In this document: one piece after another, positions 21,776 through 31,639 of the stretch | Layout of the letters: each line of letters opens with the position of its first letter | Position numbering within the stretch: position 1 is the first letter of the stretch | Assembly: GCA_035048485.1 (NCBI GenBank) | Contig: CM068587.1 | Span: 35,089,316 to 35,153,315 of the forward strand | Source of the DNA: Pteria penguin | Taxonomy: Eukaryota; Mollusca; Bivalvia; Pterioida; Pteriidae | DNA length: 64,000 nucleotides | Direction: 5' to 3' | Position numbers and translations under genes: made by a program | The notes under the pieces: generated by a model | What the model was told of the DNA's origin: nothing | What the model saw: the letters and a program-made list of their open reading frames with translations, nothing else | Databases searched by the model: none

Positions 21776-21980
21776 CGCACACAATATATGTCAAAAACAT
21801 GATTAGTCTGATTTTGTTAGAATTCGGCAGCCTTCCTGGGCTTGGGGACCCCACCAAGGCGAATTTATTCATGTAATATTTCAAAAACACAATATATGTC
21901 AAAACACAGTTATATGTCTGATTTTGTTAGAATTCGGCAGCCTTCGTTGGCTATGCCCCTGGGCCCCACCAGGGCGAAGC
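21776..21980. repeat. Imperfect direct duplication, about 110-bp period
   Basis: The phrases acaatatatgtcaaaa, ctgattttgttagaattcgg, cagccttc and ccccaccaaggcgaa appear twice in the same order about 110 bp apart. The second copy has a few insertions. Non-coding. Confidence 0.8.
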
Positions 21981-22059
21981 TCCTGATCCACTATGGACAT
22001 CATAGCAGCCCTAGACCCTCGACCACTTACTGCGCCCACCCATCCCCGCCCCCGTTTTG

Positions 22060-23255
22060 AAAATTTTGGATCCGCTAAATGCTTTCAGCAGTTTGTAATA
22101 CACTTCGTCATGGTTATGCTCCTTCCAGAAAGGATTTCACGTGATATCAACTATGAAAATCATGGGCAGACCTTTATATCGCCGAAAATAAAGTGTGAGC
22201 AATCATAGGATCATAGCAGGTAGAAACAATAGGACATTTTTATAAGTAATTCTGCAATCGATTGTGTTGCAGTTTGGAATTTTCAGTACCAGATAAAAGT
22301 TTCTAATTCTCAAATAGATAATGCATATTTTACATGTACTCCGTAGCCGTCCGTAGAGAGTTAAGGATTATAGAACATATTTATGGAACGATTTGTAATC
22401 ATTGCTGCAGTTTGTTTGTAAGAATCATGAGTTTTAATTTAACTTTACATCTATTTGGGGTAACTCTACTAATTACACGTGGGTAATGATTTTTGAATAT
22501 AGTCCCAAATTTAAATAGTCCCACGTTTGGCACTCTATTGCTGGCTTATGATTATATATATCTCTCTTTTTGAGGTGTTTCTATAAAAAAGAAATGTTAT
22601 AGTATTACATGACCATGTATGAGAACAATCTCCAAAGCAGAGTTGTCGTTCCTTTACAATCCACACACACACCTCTGCCAACGTCTCAGGTTTTACAAGA
22701 TTCTTGTAAAATCAGAGTTTTGCCTCTAGACGATATGACTTGGTCTTCAATGGCTTTATTACTTAAATTTAAAGCATTTACCATGTTACATTGAGTTTTA
22801 ATCGGGCTTCTACAAAAAATAAACCACGAATTTATACCGCCCTATATTTTCTCAGCGTACAAATCAGCGAACTTGTGTAATACAGTTTGTCAATAACACT
22901 ATCATTTGCACCTCATTGTGTAATATTTGCCCAGATAACTTGAATACGATGACAATTTTTCCCAAAACAGTCTATATTTTCTACCTTCTGACTAGGGACT
23001 ACTTTCAGTAGTTGGCAGAGATTAAAGGGAGTGCAAGGACCGTAACTCTGATTTGGAGATTGGTATGAGAATTTGTGTTTACCTAAGTACTGAAATAGAT
23101 TCTATTCATCATAAGAAGGGATATTTAGCATTAAATAAAGATTTTTGGCTTGAATGGAAATAGCAAAAACTTAAGTCTAATATGTCTAGACAAAAAGTGA
23201 ATAAGCAATATATCTATAAAAATGCAACACAATGATGAATGGGACGTTCTCCAAT
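22060..23255. other. Intergenic, nothing recognised
   Basis: Short open frames only. No SINE, MITE or exon with convincing splice sites was found. Confidence 0.4.
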
Positions 23256-23261
23256 GAAATA

Positions 23262-23390
23262 TTGCGGCGCCGACGATACGGGTTTGATTCCCGGATTGCG
23301 CCACTACGTTTAAGGGGTTGGTTACCTCCTGCTTCCATGTCGCGATATAACTGAAAAATTGTTGAAAGCGACGTAAAACACCAATCAACA
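23262..23390 (+). mobile_element. SINE family B fragment abutting the miniature LTR-like element
   Basis: Starts at ttgcggcgccgacgatacgg, with B box, body and tail to caccaatcaaca. The tRNA-like 5' third is missing. The tail touches the start of the element at 23394. Confidence 0.88.
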
Positions 23391-23393
23391 TAT

Positions 23394-23541
23394 CGTGACG
23401 GAGACATAAAAACGAGGTTAACGCCTTCGCCAGTGAGTTAGCTTTTCTGGCAATGTGGTTATCCTCGCCCAGTTTTGTTGCAAAGTTAAGCAGTGTGGGC
23501 AGTGTCTGGGTGGCCGATGGGTGACCCGCCGACACGTTACA
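23394..23541 (+). repeat. Left terminal repeat with 5S-like block
   Basis: The 5S-like block runs about 23482-23530: A-box-like aaagttaagcagtg, intermediate gggc, and C-box-like gatgggtgacccgcc. Its first part (ttagcttttctggcaatgtg, gttatcctcg) matches the right repeat. Confidence 0.7.
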
Positions 23542-23736
23542 TTTGGTGGCAGCGTAGTCACCCTAGCATTTGAGTAACCGGTCTCCTAGTCATCCTCTTT
23601 GGATGGACAGACAGTTGGCCTGGGGGCAGGGTGTTCCTGCGATAGTAGACTGGATGTGTACTGTAGGAGAGGTCACTTGGTTGACTAGGGGAACCCACAG
23701 TCCTAAGATTTGGGTCGAAGCCTTCTAGAAGAGTAG

Positions 23737-23882
23737 TGTGACAGACATATAAACAAGTTGAACTCCCTCGCTAATGACCTAGCTTTTCTGGCGATGTGGC
23801 TATCCTCGTCCAGCTTTGACGCAAAGTAAAGCAACTGTGAGTGCGTGCAGTACTGGGATGGGTGACCCGCCGACACGTTATA
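23737..23882 (+). repeat. Right terminal repeat with 5S-like block
   Basis: The 5S-like block runs about 23823-23871. This copy is nearer to canonical 5S than the left one, with aaagtaaagcaactg and agtactgggatgggtgacc. Confidence 0.7.
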
Positions 23883-24240
23883 ACATGGTAAAACCCAAAT
23901 TTCTCATTTTTAGCTTCAAATCTAATCCTATTTGTTCTTTATTGAAAAAGAAAAATCAAATCAGTCTTACCTAGTTAATGTGAACTTTTATTCACAGCTT
24001 TGTTGCAAAAGATTTAACAAAAACTATTGGCATTTCATCAAAGTAAACTACAGTTTGGAAACCCTACTATTCGTGAAAAGCATGAAAATAAACTCGGATA
24101 AAACACATATGTGCAGTTATATGTAATATTTAAAATGTACATTATATGAATATTCAAAAGAAGTAAAACAAACAAACCTGTTGTCAAATTTTCTAACCCG
24201 TTTTCATGTATGATCATTAACCTTTTTTATATAATCTGAA

Positions 24241-25068
24241 TCAGGTTTCTCTGGATTCCATAAAATTTCTTAAAACGTTATCATTCGCGATACTGTACCC
24301 GATCCTATGGTTACAGTAAAACCAATACGAACTGCGGTAGGCGTCTGTGCTCACGTGATCAGAACACCACATCCTCTGACAGAAGTTACACGTTCTCTGC
24401 ATTGGTGACCGCAATTTCAGTTCCGTGCGACACCGGCAATGGCCTTCATGAGGCGTTACAATATCTCTGAGTCTATTCTTTACGGAGTTCATTCTTTGCT
24501 TGACACAGACGAACTCTTCTTTGTCCGCTTCCAGTCTTTCTAATCTACGCTCGTAAATTTTGTTTTTGACCTCTAAAGATATCTCTTCGTTTACTTTCAG
24601 CAAGCGCCACAAACTTTTAGAAAGAGAACATTTCTCCATGCAATAGCTCAATAGCTGTTCTAGATTGAACTGATCCGCGGCCTTAATGCACTGAATAATA
24701 AAATCCTGCGGTTGTTCGAGCTCGATCTCATTCAGAAGGGTCTCCTCACATTTGTCTCTGAGTTTCTTTATTTGATATTCCTCCGCTAGAGGGAGCAATC
24801 TGAACGCGGCGTTGACACCATCTTCGAGCTCGTCATCTGTTCCCGGGTTTAGGAAATTCAGAAGTTCGGATATGTCTCGATGTCTTTTCCCGGGAAGCTC
24901 AACTTCATCTTGATTTTTCTCTTTAAAGTGTGAGGTAAACATACATTTGAATACGGGTGAAGCATATGCCAAGAGACACTTACTGGTTTTGAACCTATGA
25001 CCATCTACAAGTAAGATTATGTCTGTGAGAGATTCTTCTTCTTCTGCCTCGAATAACAGCGCATTCAT
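24241..25068 (-). CDS. BTB/POZ domain protein with C-terminal Cys/His cluster, single exon
   Basis: The 275-residue protein has ATG at 25068 and an in-frame stop shortly upstream. Residues 13-115 form a BTB/POZ fold (SLTDIILLVDGHRFKTSKCL, ASPVFKCMFTSHFKE, VELPGKRHRDISELLNFLNP, LAEEYQIKKLRDKCEETLL), which normally mediates dimerisation and, in many relatives, recruitment of cullin-3 ligases. Residues 116-165 look like the helical segment that follows BTB domains, and about 166-205 is a charged helix. The C-terminus has H210, C211, C213, C227, C230, C235, H238, C252 and H254, suggesting zinc binding. There is no MATH or Kelch domain. Such BTB genes are expanded in bivalves; the partner is unknown. 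Confidence 0.9.
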   Translation of the reverse strand: MNALLFEAEEEESLTDIILLVDGHRFKTSKCLLAYASPVFKCMFTSHFKEKNQDEVELPGKRHRDISELLNFLNPGTDDELEDGVNAAFRLLPLAEEYQIKKLRDKCEETLLNEIELEQPQDFIIQCIKAADQFNLEQLLSYCMEKCSLSKSLWRLLKVNEEISLEVKNKIYERRLERLEADKEEFVCVKQRMNSVKNRLRDIVTPHEGHCRCRTELKLRSPMQRTCNFCQRMWCSDHVSTDAYRSSYWFYCNHRIGYSIANDNVLRNFMESRET

Positions 25069-25108
25069 TCTCTCTCTAAGCAGTCAAAGACGTACATAGC
25101 GACACCTA

Positions 25109-25173
25109 TGACGTCATTAAAAGGTATCTATTGTATGGCAGCAAGTATAAATAGAATGGAAGGTGTGACGTCA
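25109..25173 (-). promoter_or_regulatory. Putative BTB promoter: TATA-like box flanked by two perfect CRE palindromes
   Basis: TGACGTCA occurs at 25109-25116 and 25166-25173. Between them, 25146-25153 reads TATAAATA (TATTTATA on the - strand), about 78 bp before the BTB start codon. This is compatible with a short 5' UTR. TGACGTCA is the consensus for CREB/ATF bZIP factors. Evidence is motif-only. Confidence 0.5.
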
Positions 25174-25388
25174 TGGTATTATTTAAATTGATTTACATCA
25201 TTCTTGTTATCCGAAATATCACACCCAATCACCGAAGTGATCCTGCAATTTACGCTGGAAAATTTGTAAATTTGGACGATGTCACAGTAGTTGATATGAC
25301 GGGCAAACATTTTACGTACTGCGATGTGTCAAAATTCAACAAATATTCCTTACCATTAGGCAGATGGATGGAGAACTCAGCTGAGTAG
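25173..25388 (+). CDS. Possible 71-residue small ORF opposite the BTB promoter
   Basis: ATG at 25173. The N-terminus is hydrophobic (MVLFKLIYIILVI), like a signal or anchor segment, followed by a polar stretch (YAGKFVNLDDVTVVDMTG) and a stop at TAG. It is divergent from the BTB gene, with the TATA-like box only 20 bp upstream, too near to serve it. No family is recognised; it may be spurious. Confidence 0.25.
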   Translation: MVLFKLIYIILVIRNITPNHRSDPAIYAGKFVNLDDVTVVDMTGKHFTYCDVSKFNKYSLPLGRWMENSAE

Positions 25389-25424
25389 TTTATCAAAGAC
25401 ACAGGCTGTGTTTGTGGAATACTA

Positions 25425-25791
25425 ATGCCCCCGGCGGCACCAAAGTCCTAAAAGTTATTTTTAGCGTGAAGGTTTCGAGTTTTTATGCCTCCGGATCGAT
25501 AGATCGGGGGTATATTGTTTTTGACCTGTCTGTTTGATTGTCTGTCTGTTGTCAACTTTAACCTTGGCTATAACTTTTGAAGTGATAAATTTTGTCGAGC
25601 TAAAACGGTCATCGACCTTGATATCATTTGAAAGGGCTTCATTAGTTGAGTACGCATATCAAATTTGAAGTCTCTATCCCTCCGGTTCAAAAGTTATAGC
25701 CAAGTTAAAGTTGACAACAGACAGACAAAAAAAAAACCAGACAGGACAAAAACTATATACCCCCGATCTATCGGCCCGGGAGCATAAAAAC
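25425..25791. mobile_element. Foldback/MITE element with about 105-bp inverted ends
   Basis: The left arm starts gtttttatgcctccggatcg (25479) and includes gtctgtctgttgtcaacttt. The right arm ends with cccgatctatcggcccggga and gcataaaaac (25791). Arms pair over about 105 bp with scattered mismatches. Flanking text at 25425 (aatgcccccggcggcaccaa, gttatttttagcgtgaaggt) recurs at 39570. Non-coding. Confidence 0.85.
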
Positions 25792-25799
25792 TTGAATAC

Positions 25800-26380
25800 T
25801 TCAAAATACCGTGTATATCTAAACGGTAATAGAAGCGGGCATAACTCATGTTGCATTGTATTGACGGGCCTTGGTGATGAGGATGGGATTGACCCAGCAT
25901 CCGTTGTATCGCCGTCATTACCGTGCAAGCTTCTGTCGACTTTCAGTAGCGGCTCCAGAGATCGAGGAAGTCACCGGGGAAGGTCCAGGTATAAAAGATA
26001 GGAAGACTTCGGAGGGTATTCCGAACATTCGAGTGACTTTGTTAGTGAAATTTTCTAACTCTGACTCTCTTCCTACTAAATGTGAAAGGAATTCAACTTC
26101 TGGAAATTCAAATAATTTTTTTAATGATTTTAAAATTCATCGACTAATGCATGTGATATTAATAAACGATTTAGTTACACCGAATTTAAAGAGGTGATAA
26201 ACAAACGTTATTTACCTTGTAACAAAGAATCGAAGAAGTCCTCCAAAGGGAAGTCCGGTACATAAAAAGTAAAGGTACACAAACACTCGATATTGTGTTC
26301 CTTTACTCTTTATTTACTTTGTATCACCGAAATGATCTTATTTAACACAATGAAAATGAAAATAATCAGCTGAGGAAGGG
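25800..26380. other. Intergenic stretch before the LINE, nothing confident
   Basis: One 108-codon frame (25871-26197) is open but has no recognised domain. It could be a remnant of the LINE upstream region. Confidence 0.3.
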
Positions 26381-26919
26381 GATGTGGTGGAATTAATTCT
26401 TGAGACTCAAGGAAGTAAATGAATTTTGCAATAGTATTAAGAATATATATGATAAAAAACCCCAAAACCCAAGATAAATGGTCATATCTTTGATTTACAT
26501 CAGATACATAAGAAAGACATAGATACGTAATTGCTTCAATGATAAAAAATACAGCTTAATAATTTTTATTATTGCTGTCTTCAGCTGAAGATATATTTGG
26601 CACATCTTTACCGTGTAATTCAAATGCCAGCATTAAAAGTAGAAATAAAGAATCGTTTAACAGTGAATGCCTTGCTGCATGAAAAACATATGGAAAAGGT
26701 AGACAGAAATATAAGAAATATGGGACACGGATTTTAAAACAAGAATTGCAAGAAGTTCAAAGGCATTACAAGTCCACAAGTGACAGTGTCACCAATAATT
26801 CAGAATTAATTTGAGGCGGGGAATTAAGAACTTAACAGATTAGAACTCTGAAGAATTTTGAAAAATTAGAAACAATAAATGTAAAAAACATTATCATAAT
26901 GTGAATATTGTGATTTCTA

Positions 26920-27199
26920 AAATCATTTTATTGATTGATTAATTGGTTCTTTCACAAATATTGTGGCGGCATCTGCCCGATGCATTGCATAGAAATTTAT
27001 ACCTTTGCAATGGACCTCCCGAAGCATTGAGAGATTTTTTATGTGCCACTCTTACCGCGACACGGGACTTCGGTGTTTTGGTACTCTCTCGTCCGAAAGA
27101 CAAGACACAAGTGTGACCACGGCGGGAGTCGAACCCAGGACCTTTCTGTCATGAACTGAGCACCTCATCCACTGATCCACACCGGCTTTTAAATCATTT
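26920..27199 (-). mobile_element. SINE family A inserted in the LINE linker region, - strand
   Basis: The body lies at about 26929-27190. The head on the - strand has the B box within gggttcgactcccgccgtgg; the tail has ttgattgattaatt. The flank aaatcattt is present on both sides (26920-26928 and 27191-27199). Confidence 0.85.
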
Positions 27200-27560
27200 A
27201 AAGAATATAAATAAAAATGGGTATCAATGATATGCATGATAATCTAGATGAGAAAAAGTCTGACGAAAGTTTTTGAAGATAGTTATTCTATTAAAATTCC
27301 TATTGAAAATTCCTATTACTCAAGAGGGAATTGATAAGACTGTAAAATCAATTTAAAATATTAAATAGGCGGATCTGGATGCTTTTATCAACGAGTACCT
27401 GAGATCTTATATAAGTGTTATGGTTATCCCGTATGAAAAGTTCTTCAGTTTAGTTTTTGATACCGGTATTGTTCCGAAAGAATGGTTGATTGGACATATA
27501 AAACCAATTACAAATGTATTAGAAAAGAAGGTAGTCAGGCAAACCCACAAAACTCCCATC

Positions 27561-27861
27561 AATAACTTTGTTAAGCCGGCGTGGCCTAGTGGTATCGCTC
27601 TGGCATCCTGATCGGGAGGCCGGGGTTCGATTCCCGCTCTGGTCATGCCGGTGTCCTGTCTTTCGGATGAGACAGTAAAAGCCGAGGCCCCGTGTCGTGG
27701 TATGCATGGCACGTTAAAGATCCCTCACTGCTTCGGGTGGGTCCGTTGCTAAGGTCAAAATTTGTATGCCCCGCATCAGGTAGATGCTGTCACCATATAC
27801 GTGAAATATTCGTGGTGTGACGTTAAACAAAAATCAATCAATCAATCAGTAACTTCGTTAA
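27561..27861 (+). mobile_element. SINE family A, nearly intact, inserted in the LINE RT frame
   Basis: The body is 27575-27847: head gccggcgtggcctagtggta (A box), B box in ggggttcgattcccgctctg, body, tail gtgacgttaaac and (caat)n. The TSDs aataactttgttaa (27561-27574) and agtaacttcgttaa (27848-27861) match at 12 of 14. Removing the SINE and one duplication rejoins the LLSCLGK reading of the LINE. Confidence 0.93.
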
Positions 27862-28839
27862 GTTGCCTTGGTAAAGTTTTACTTCTGTCTTGTGTAATAG
27901 CAGAATATATGCTATAGGTACTAATCCTATGCAAAGAAAACCAAAGTGCTTCAAGACTAGCTAATCAACGGTAGGTAATATGTTTCCCTTTTTTCTTTGA
28001 TTGAATTGTCCTTGAATTGTGCATACATGCAATTGGATTGTGCTTTTATTGACTTTAAAGCTTCATTTGGTGAAGTATGGAGATTAGATTTATGGAGAAA
28101 ATCGTTAAATTGTCATATATCTGGAAAATGGCAGTTATCATAAATGTGTATGATGGTTGTAAATCTAGAAAATTCTACAGTAATTATCGTTCTGAATACT
28201 TTCCTCGCAAAAAGGAGGCCGTCAGGGTGAGAATTTATCACCTCCGTTATTTCAAATTTATCTAAATGATTAAGAAGAATTTTTGATGCGTGAAAATGTT
28301 ATTGGTTTATATCTATTTTCTGAAGAAACTGAAAAAGAACTTAATTTATATTCAAATGTTATGGAAATGATGTACGCTGACGATACTTGCCTGAAACTAA
28401 GAATGATTTCCGATATCAATTGAAGTGTTTTGAAAAAAATGTTTTGGCGAGTGGAATTACATGTGAATACATAATACTAAAGTTATTAGCTTTTGTGCTA
28501 AGAGAACCTGTAAAATCAATTATGATGAAATTGAAAATGTAAAAAATTTAAATATTTGGGTTTGGGGCCTTACACTCAGAAAATATTTAAGTCAATTTCA
28601 TTTACTTTATTCCATTGTCAAACGTTCAAATAGATTGTTATTTGTTATTTGGTTATTACAAAATGTAGAAAATGAGATAAGGTTGTTAGCTGATATAAAG
28701 CAAATCTTATATGATCAATTTCAACAAAAATGGGTGTCTTATGTTAAAAATACATTGTGATTTTCTTTATCTCAGCAACCCTGTGAGTGGGGAGAGGTCA
28801 AAATAGTTCAAATAGTGTATTCTTTTACCTTACTATAAA

Positions 28840-28885
28840 TAAAAGATAGTTGAAAGCAACATTAAGGACAACCAACTAATCTATT
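28840..28885 (+). repeat. Fragment resembling the SINE B tail
   Basis: tagttgaaagcaacattaag then gacaaccaac aligns with the SINE B end (gttgaaagcgacgtaaaaca then ccaatcaacc), about 75% alike over some 39 bp. Probably a degraded SINE tail. Confidence 0.45.
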
Positions 28886-29291
28886 TCAAATTTTAACTAG
28901 CAAATTAATATTATTGTAGAAGAAATAATTTCCATGAATTTAAAACATACTGGTTTTTAGTTTTACATGCCTATACTTTTTTCTTCTTTTTCTATCAAAT
29001 CTTGAAATATTTTGCCGATCCTGACCGTTATTTTGTTATCTGGTCAAATGCTTTGTATATCATTTGCGTACATTTGATTATTAACAAGAAATAAGTTAAA
29101 AAGTGGAGTGGAGCGTGTGACTTGGTTGTTAGCATGTTGTATTTGTAATTGAGAACATCACCGGATCGCACCTTCCCATGATCTTCGGATTTTAGCGTTG
29201 TGACTTTGGACAAGCCATGGATAAATAGGTGCTTAATTAAGGCATCAAAGTAGTAATTGGTTTTCCACATGTTAGTGAACTTAGAAGTCTC

Positions 29292-30218
29292 TATCAATAT
29301 CAATATCTTTATTCTCATAAACTGCACATATAAATAACAGTGTAGAGAACATATACAATATATACAAATATACAGTACATAAATATCAGCACATGCGGAA
29401 GGAAATAATTAACCTGGAGGTTGGACTCTGTCCTTAATAAAAGAAATAAACTTACATAATTTAAACTGCAGAATGCTATCTTTTGAATTGAACAGTTTGT
29501 TATATTTAAATGTATTTGGATTAACATAGTAAACTTCAGGCAAACACTTTTTTCTAAATGCCTTGATTTCAGCGTTATTACATATACAAATATAATGGTA
29601 CTCATCACCAATTTCATTTAATTCACATAGTGTGCATTTACGCTCAGATCTTGGGACATTGTACCATCTGCCAGTTTCAATTGGTAGTTTGATGTTACAA
29701 CATCTATATTTACACAATAATTTTGCATTTTTAGAAGGAAGTGAAAGTAAATAACTTTCTAGATTCAATTTTATTTTGAAAATTCTATAATTAATCGCTT
29801 TAGGCGAATTGAAAACATCACTCTGCCATTTCTGTAGAAATTGATCATATAAAGTTTTATATACAATATTACGTAACCATGTCAAATTGGGAAAAGTATG
29901 AGACAGCCAAATATATGAAAGTCCACATTCGTCAAGAATATTCTTGATACATTTAATCCATGGTATGTAATTTGTTTTACGTAAAATAGCATACAGTTTT
30001 GTACATAATTTATTAGATGATATCAACTTTGCCCAGAAAGTAATCATTCTAACTTTTATATTAACGGACATAGGATATCTTCCTAATTCACCATAAACCA
30101 TGTAATTGGGGGTAGAATTATTCAGATTCAAAATATATTTACAAAATTTTAAATGTAATTTTTCAACAACATCTATGTTCGAAAATCCCCAAATTTCACA
30201 ACTGTACAATAGTATGGG
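29292..30218 (-). pseudogene. LINE 3' end: C-terminal RT region, 5'-truncated
   Basis: The open frame 30218-29409 on the - strand has no ATG at its head; it opens after an in-frame TAG and reads into LLYSCEIWGFSNIDVVEKLH. It shows the usual C-terminal LINE wording (FCKYILNLNNSTPNYMVYGE, LYDQFLQKWQSDVF, CTLCELNEIGDEYHYIC). The zinc-knuckle-like CTLC...H..C near the end is conserved in this kind of LINE. The 3' side continues through an AATAAAG-like stretch to a short (gatatt)n tail at about 29292-29310. Same family as the decayed + strand copy nearby. Confidence 0.88.
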
Positions 30219-30229
30219 CTATGATCTAT

Positions 30230-30595
30230 GAAAAAGAGTATAATTTTGGGGCTTCCTTTACTTTTCATTAAAAAGAGAGGTCTCCCATTTTTAAGGTAAA
30301 GAGCAAACAAATAACACACAGATACACACACGCTAAAGAAAGAAAGAAAAAACTATACTACATCGTGATTTTTCATTTTCAAAATTTGTCTTGTTTGAAC
30401 TTATCCTCTGTCCGCAGAAAATGTGCATTCTGAAAATAATTTATCCCTTGAGACTTGTCAATAGTCCATAAATAGCATTTCAATCAAAAAGAGGTACCTG
30501 GCATTAATATTGGCTCAGAAACTTGTGATTTTTCATCCCAAGCTTAACTTAGGGTAGACAAAACGATTACAAGAGTCCAGTCAGGGTCAGTTGGT
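30230..30595. other. Short gap, nothing recognised
   Basis: AT-rich sequence with no motif of note. Confidence 0.4.
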
Positions 30596-30599
30596 ACAT

Positions 30600-31405
30600 T
30601 GATACCATAAGATAGTTAATCTGCAATGGGTAACACTGGATTGGTGTCGTTCTGTCGGGAAAGGGGCGGGGGGTGTTCCTGGCTCTCATCTCATTTACAC
30701 CGTAGAAGCCGGCCTTTAAGTTTCCATAGCTTGGAGAAAAAATTTAAACCAGAAAACTTCTTTCTCGAGAAATATTATCATATACTACTGAAGGTATCAT
30801 AAACATTTCAATATTCTAAATGTGTCGGCTCGGAATTTTTTAAGGTGATTTATTATCATTTGCATCGCTATTTGTTCTTCGATGAGACCTTATAAACCAA
30901 AGTCCGAATGCGGGTGCCGTCAGCATATAAAGCAATGTCCCATGTGGGTGCCGTCACGATATATCGCCATGCAGCATATGGGTGCCGTCACCATATAAAG
31001 CAATGCGCCATGTGGGTGCCGTCACCATATAAAACAATGCACCTTGCAGGTGCCGTCACCATATAAAGCAATGCACCATACAGGTGCCGTCACCATATAA
31101 AGCAATGCACCATGTGGGTGCCGTCACCATATTAAAAATGCGCAATGTGGGTGCCGTCACCATACAAAGCCATGCACCATGCAGGTGCCGTCACCATATA
31201 AAGCCATGCACCATGCGGGTGCCGTCACTGTATAAAGCAGTGCACCATGTGGGGGCCGTCACCATATAAAGCAATGCACCTTGCGGGTGCCGTCACCATA
31301 TAGAGCAATGCACCATGCAGGTGACGTCACCATATAAATCAATGCACCATGCGGGAGCCGTCACCATGTAAGAGCAATAATCTTGGAGTAGCGTAAAACT
31401 TCAAT
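30600..31405 (+). mobile_element. Decayed SINE-like body that contains the 34-bp array
   Basis: Before the array: ttggtgtcgttctgtcggga, then gtgtcggctcggaatttttt. After it: cttggagtagcgtaaaactt. The same order without an array occurs at 43145-43355 (gtcggctcggattttcc, caggcaggtgccgccaccat, ttttggagtgttgtaaaaca). Confidence 0.55.
30906..31374. repeat. Tandem array, 34-bp unit, about 14 copies
   Basis: The unit reads gtgccgtcaccatataaagc then aatgcaccatgcgg. Copies differ by a few bases (g/a at gggtgcc, cag variants). One unit shows ttaaaaatgcgc variation. Translation gives a periodic ORF, which is not a gene. Confidence 0.96.
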
Positions 31406-31459
31406 ACAAAAAACAAAAATCTAAATGTTTCTTTATATCTGCTCCCATTTTTCTTAACC

Positions 31460-31627
31460 AGTGGCAGATTTAGAGGGGTGGCTAGGGCCACCTCCCCCCT
31501 CCCCCTCCCCCCTTTTCGCCACATATTTACTAGTAAATATCCAGATTTGGCACCAAAATTGGTTGAGTAATATGGCTATATTCACATGCCCCCCCCCCTT
31601 TTTCGGAAATCCTGGTTCCGTCACTGT
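31460..31627. mobile_element. MITE, cagtggc terminal inverted repeats
   Basis: It starts cagtggcagatttagagggg and ends ggaaatcctggttccgtcactg in shortened form (tggttccgtcactg). Non-coding, with C runs inside. Third member of the family at 8963 and 16314. Confidence 0.78.
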
Positions 31628-31639
31628 TAACCATTCCAT

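Larger units (their letters stand above)
23394..23882 (+). mobile_element. Candidate TRIM-like element with 5S-rRNA-like blocks in both terminal repeats
   Basis: Two direct repeats of about 147 bp (23394-23541 and 23737-23882, roughly 75% alike) flank a 195-bp spacer with no coding capacity. The spacer begins tttggtggcagcgtagtcac, in the place and style of an LTR-retrotransposon primer-binding site. A purine-rich agaagagtag precedes the right repeat. The repeats start (T/C)GTGAC and end cacgttacA or cacgttatA. Each holds a 5S-like A-box (aaagttaagca; aaagtaaagcaactg) and C-box (gatgggtgaccc; tactgggatgggtgaccc) at the 5S spacing of 33 nt. The tRNA primer was not identified and no clear TSD is seen. 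Alternatives: a solo duplicated 5S-derived SINE3-like unit, or remnants of a larger LTR element. Confidence 0.6.
26640..28750 (+). pseudogene. Decayed LINE reverse transcriptase, interrupted by two SINEs
   Basis: Frameshifted blocks appear in LINE order: a basic linker near 26640-26830; PITQEE-like (ITQEGIDKTVK) near 27310; the block containing FSLVFDTGIVPKEWLIGHIK at 27430-27520; LLSCLGK split by a SINE at 27575; a YDGCKSR/YFPRK block at 28150-28210; the catalytic MMYADDTCL at about 28364-28390; NTKVISFCAKR near 28470; and LYDQFQQKW near 28710. Many stops and frameshifts show it is dead. LINE clade not determined; CR1/L2- or Jockey-like wording. Confidence 0.82.

Noticed and set aside
23131..23535. 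- strand ORF across the SINE and LTR-like repeat
   Set aside because: It is a shadow frame spanning two mobile elements.
28840..28885. Tail of the decayed LINE as the SINE's partner LINE
   Set aside because: The other copy of that LINE ends in a gatatt tail, so the match is better read as a SINE tail fragment.
30906..31374. CRISPR array or repeat protein gene
   Set aside because: Units are contiguous with no spacers, and frame-open peptides are only a product of the 34-bp period.
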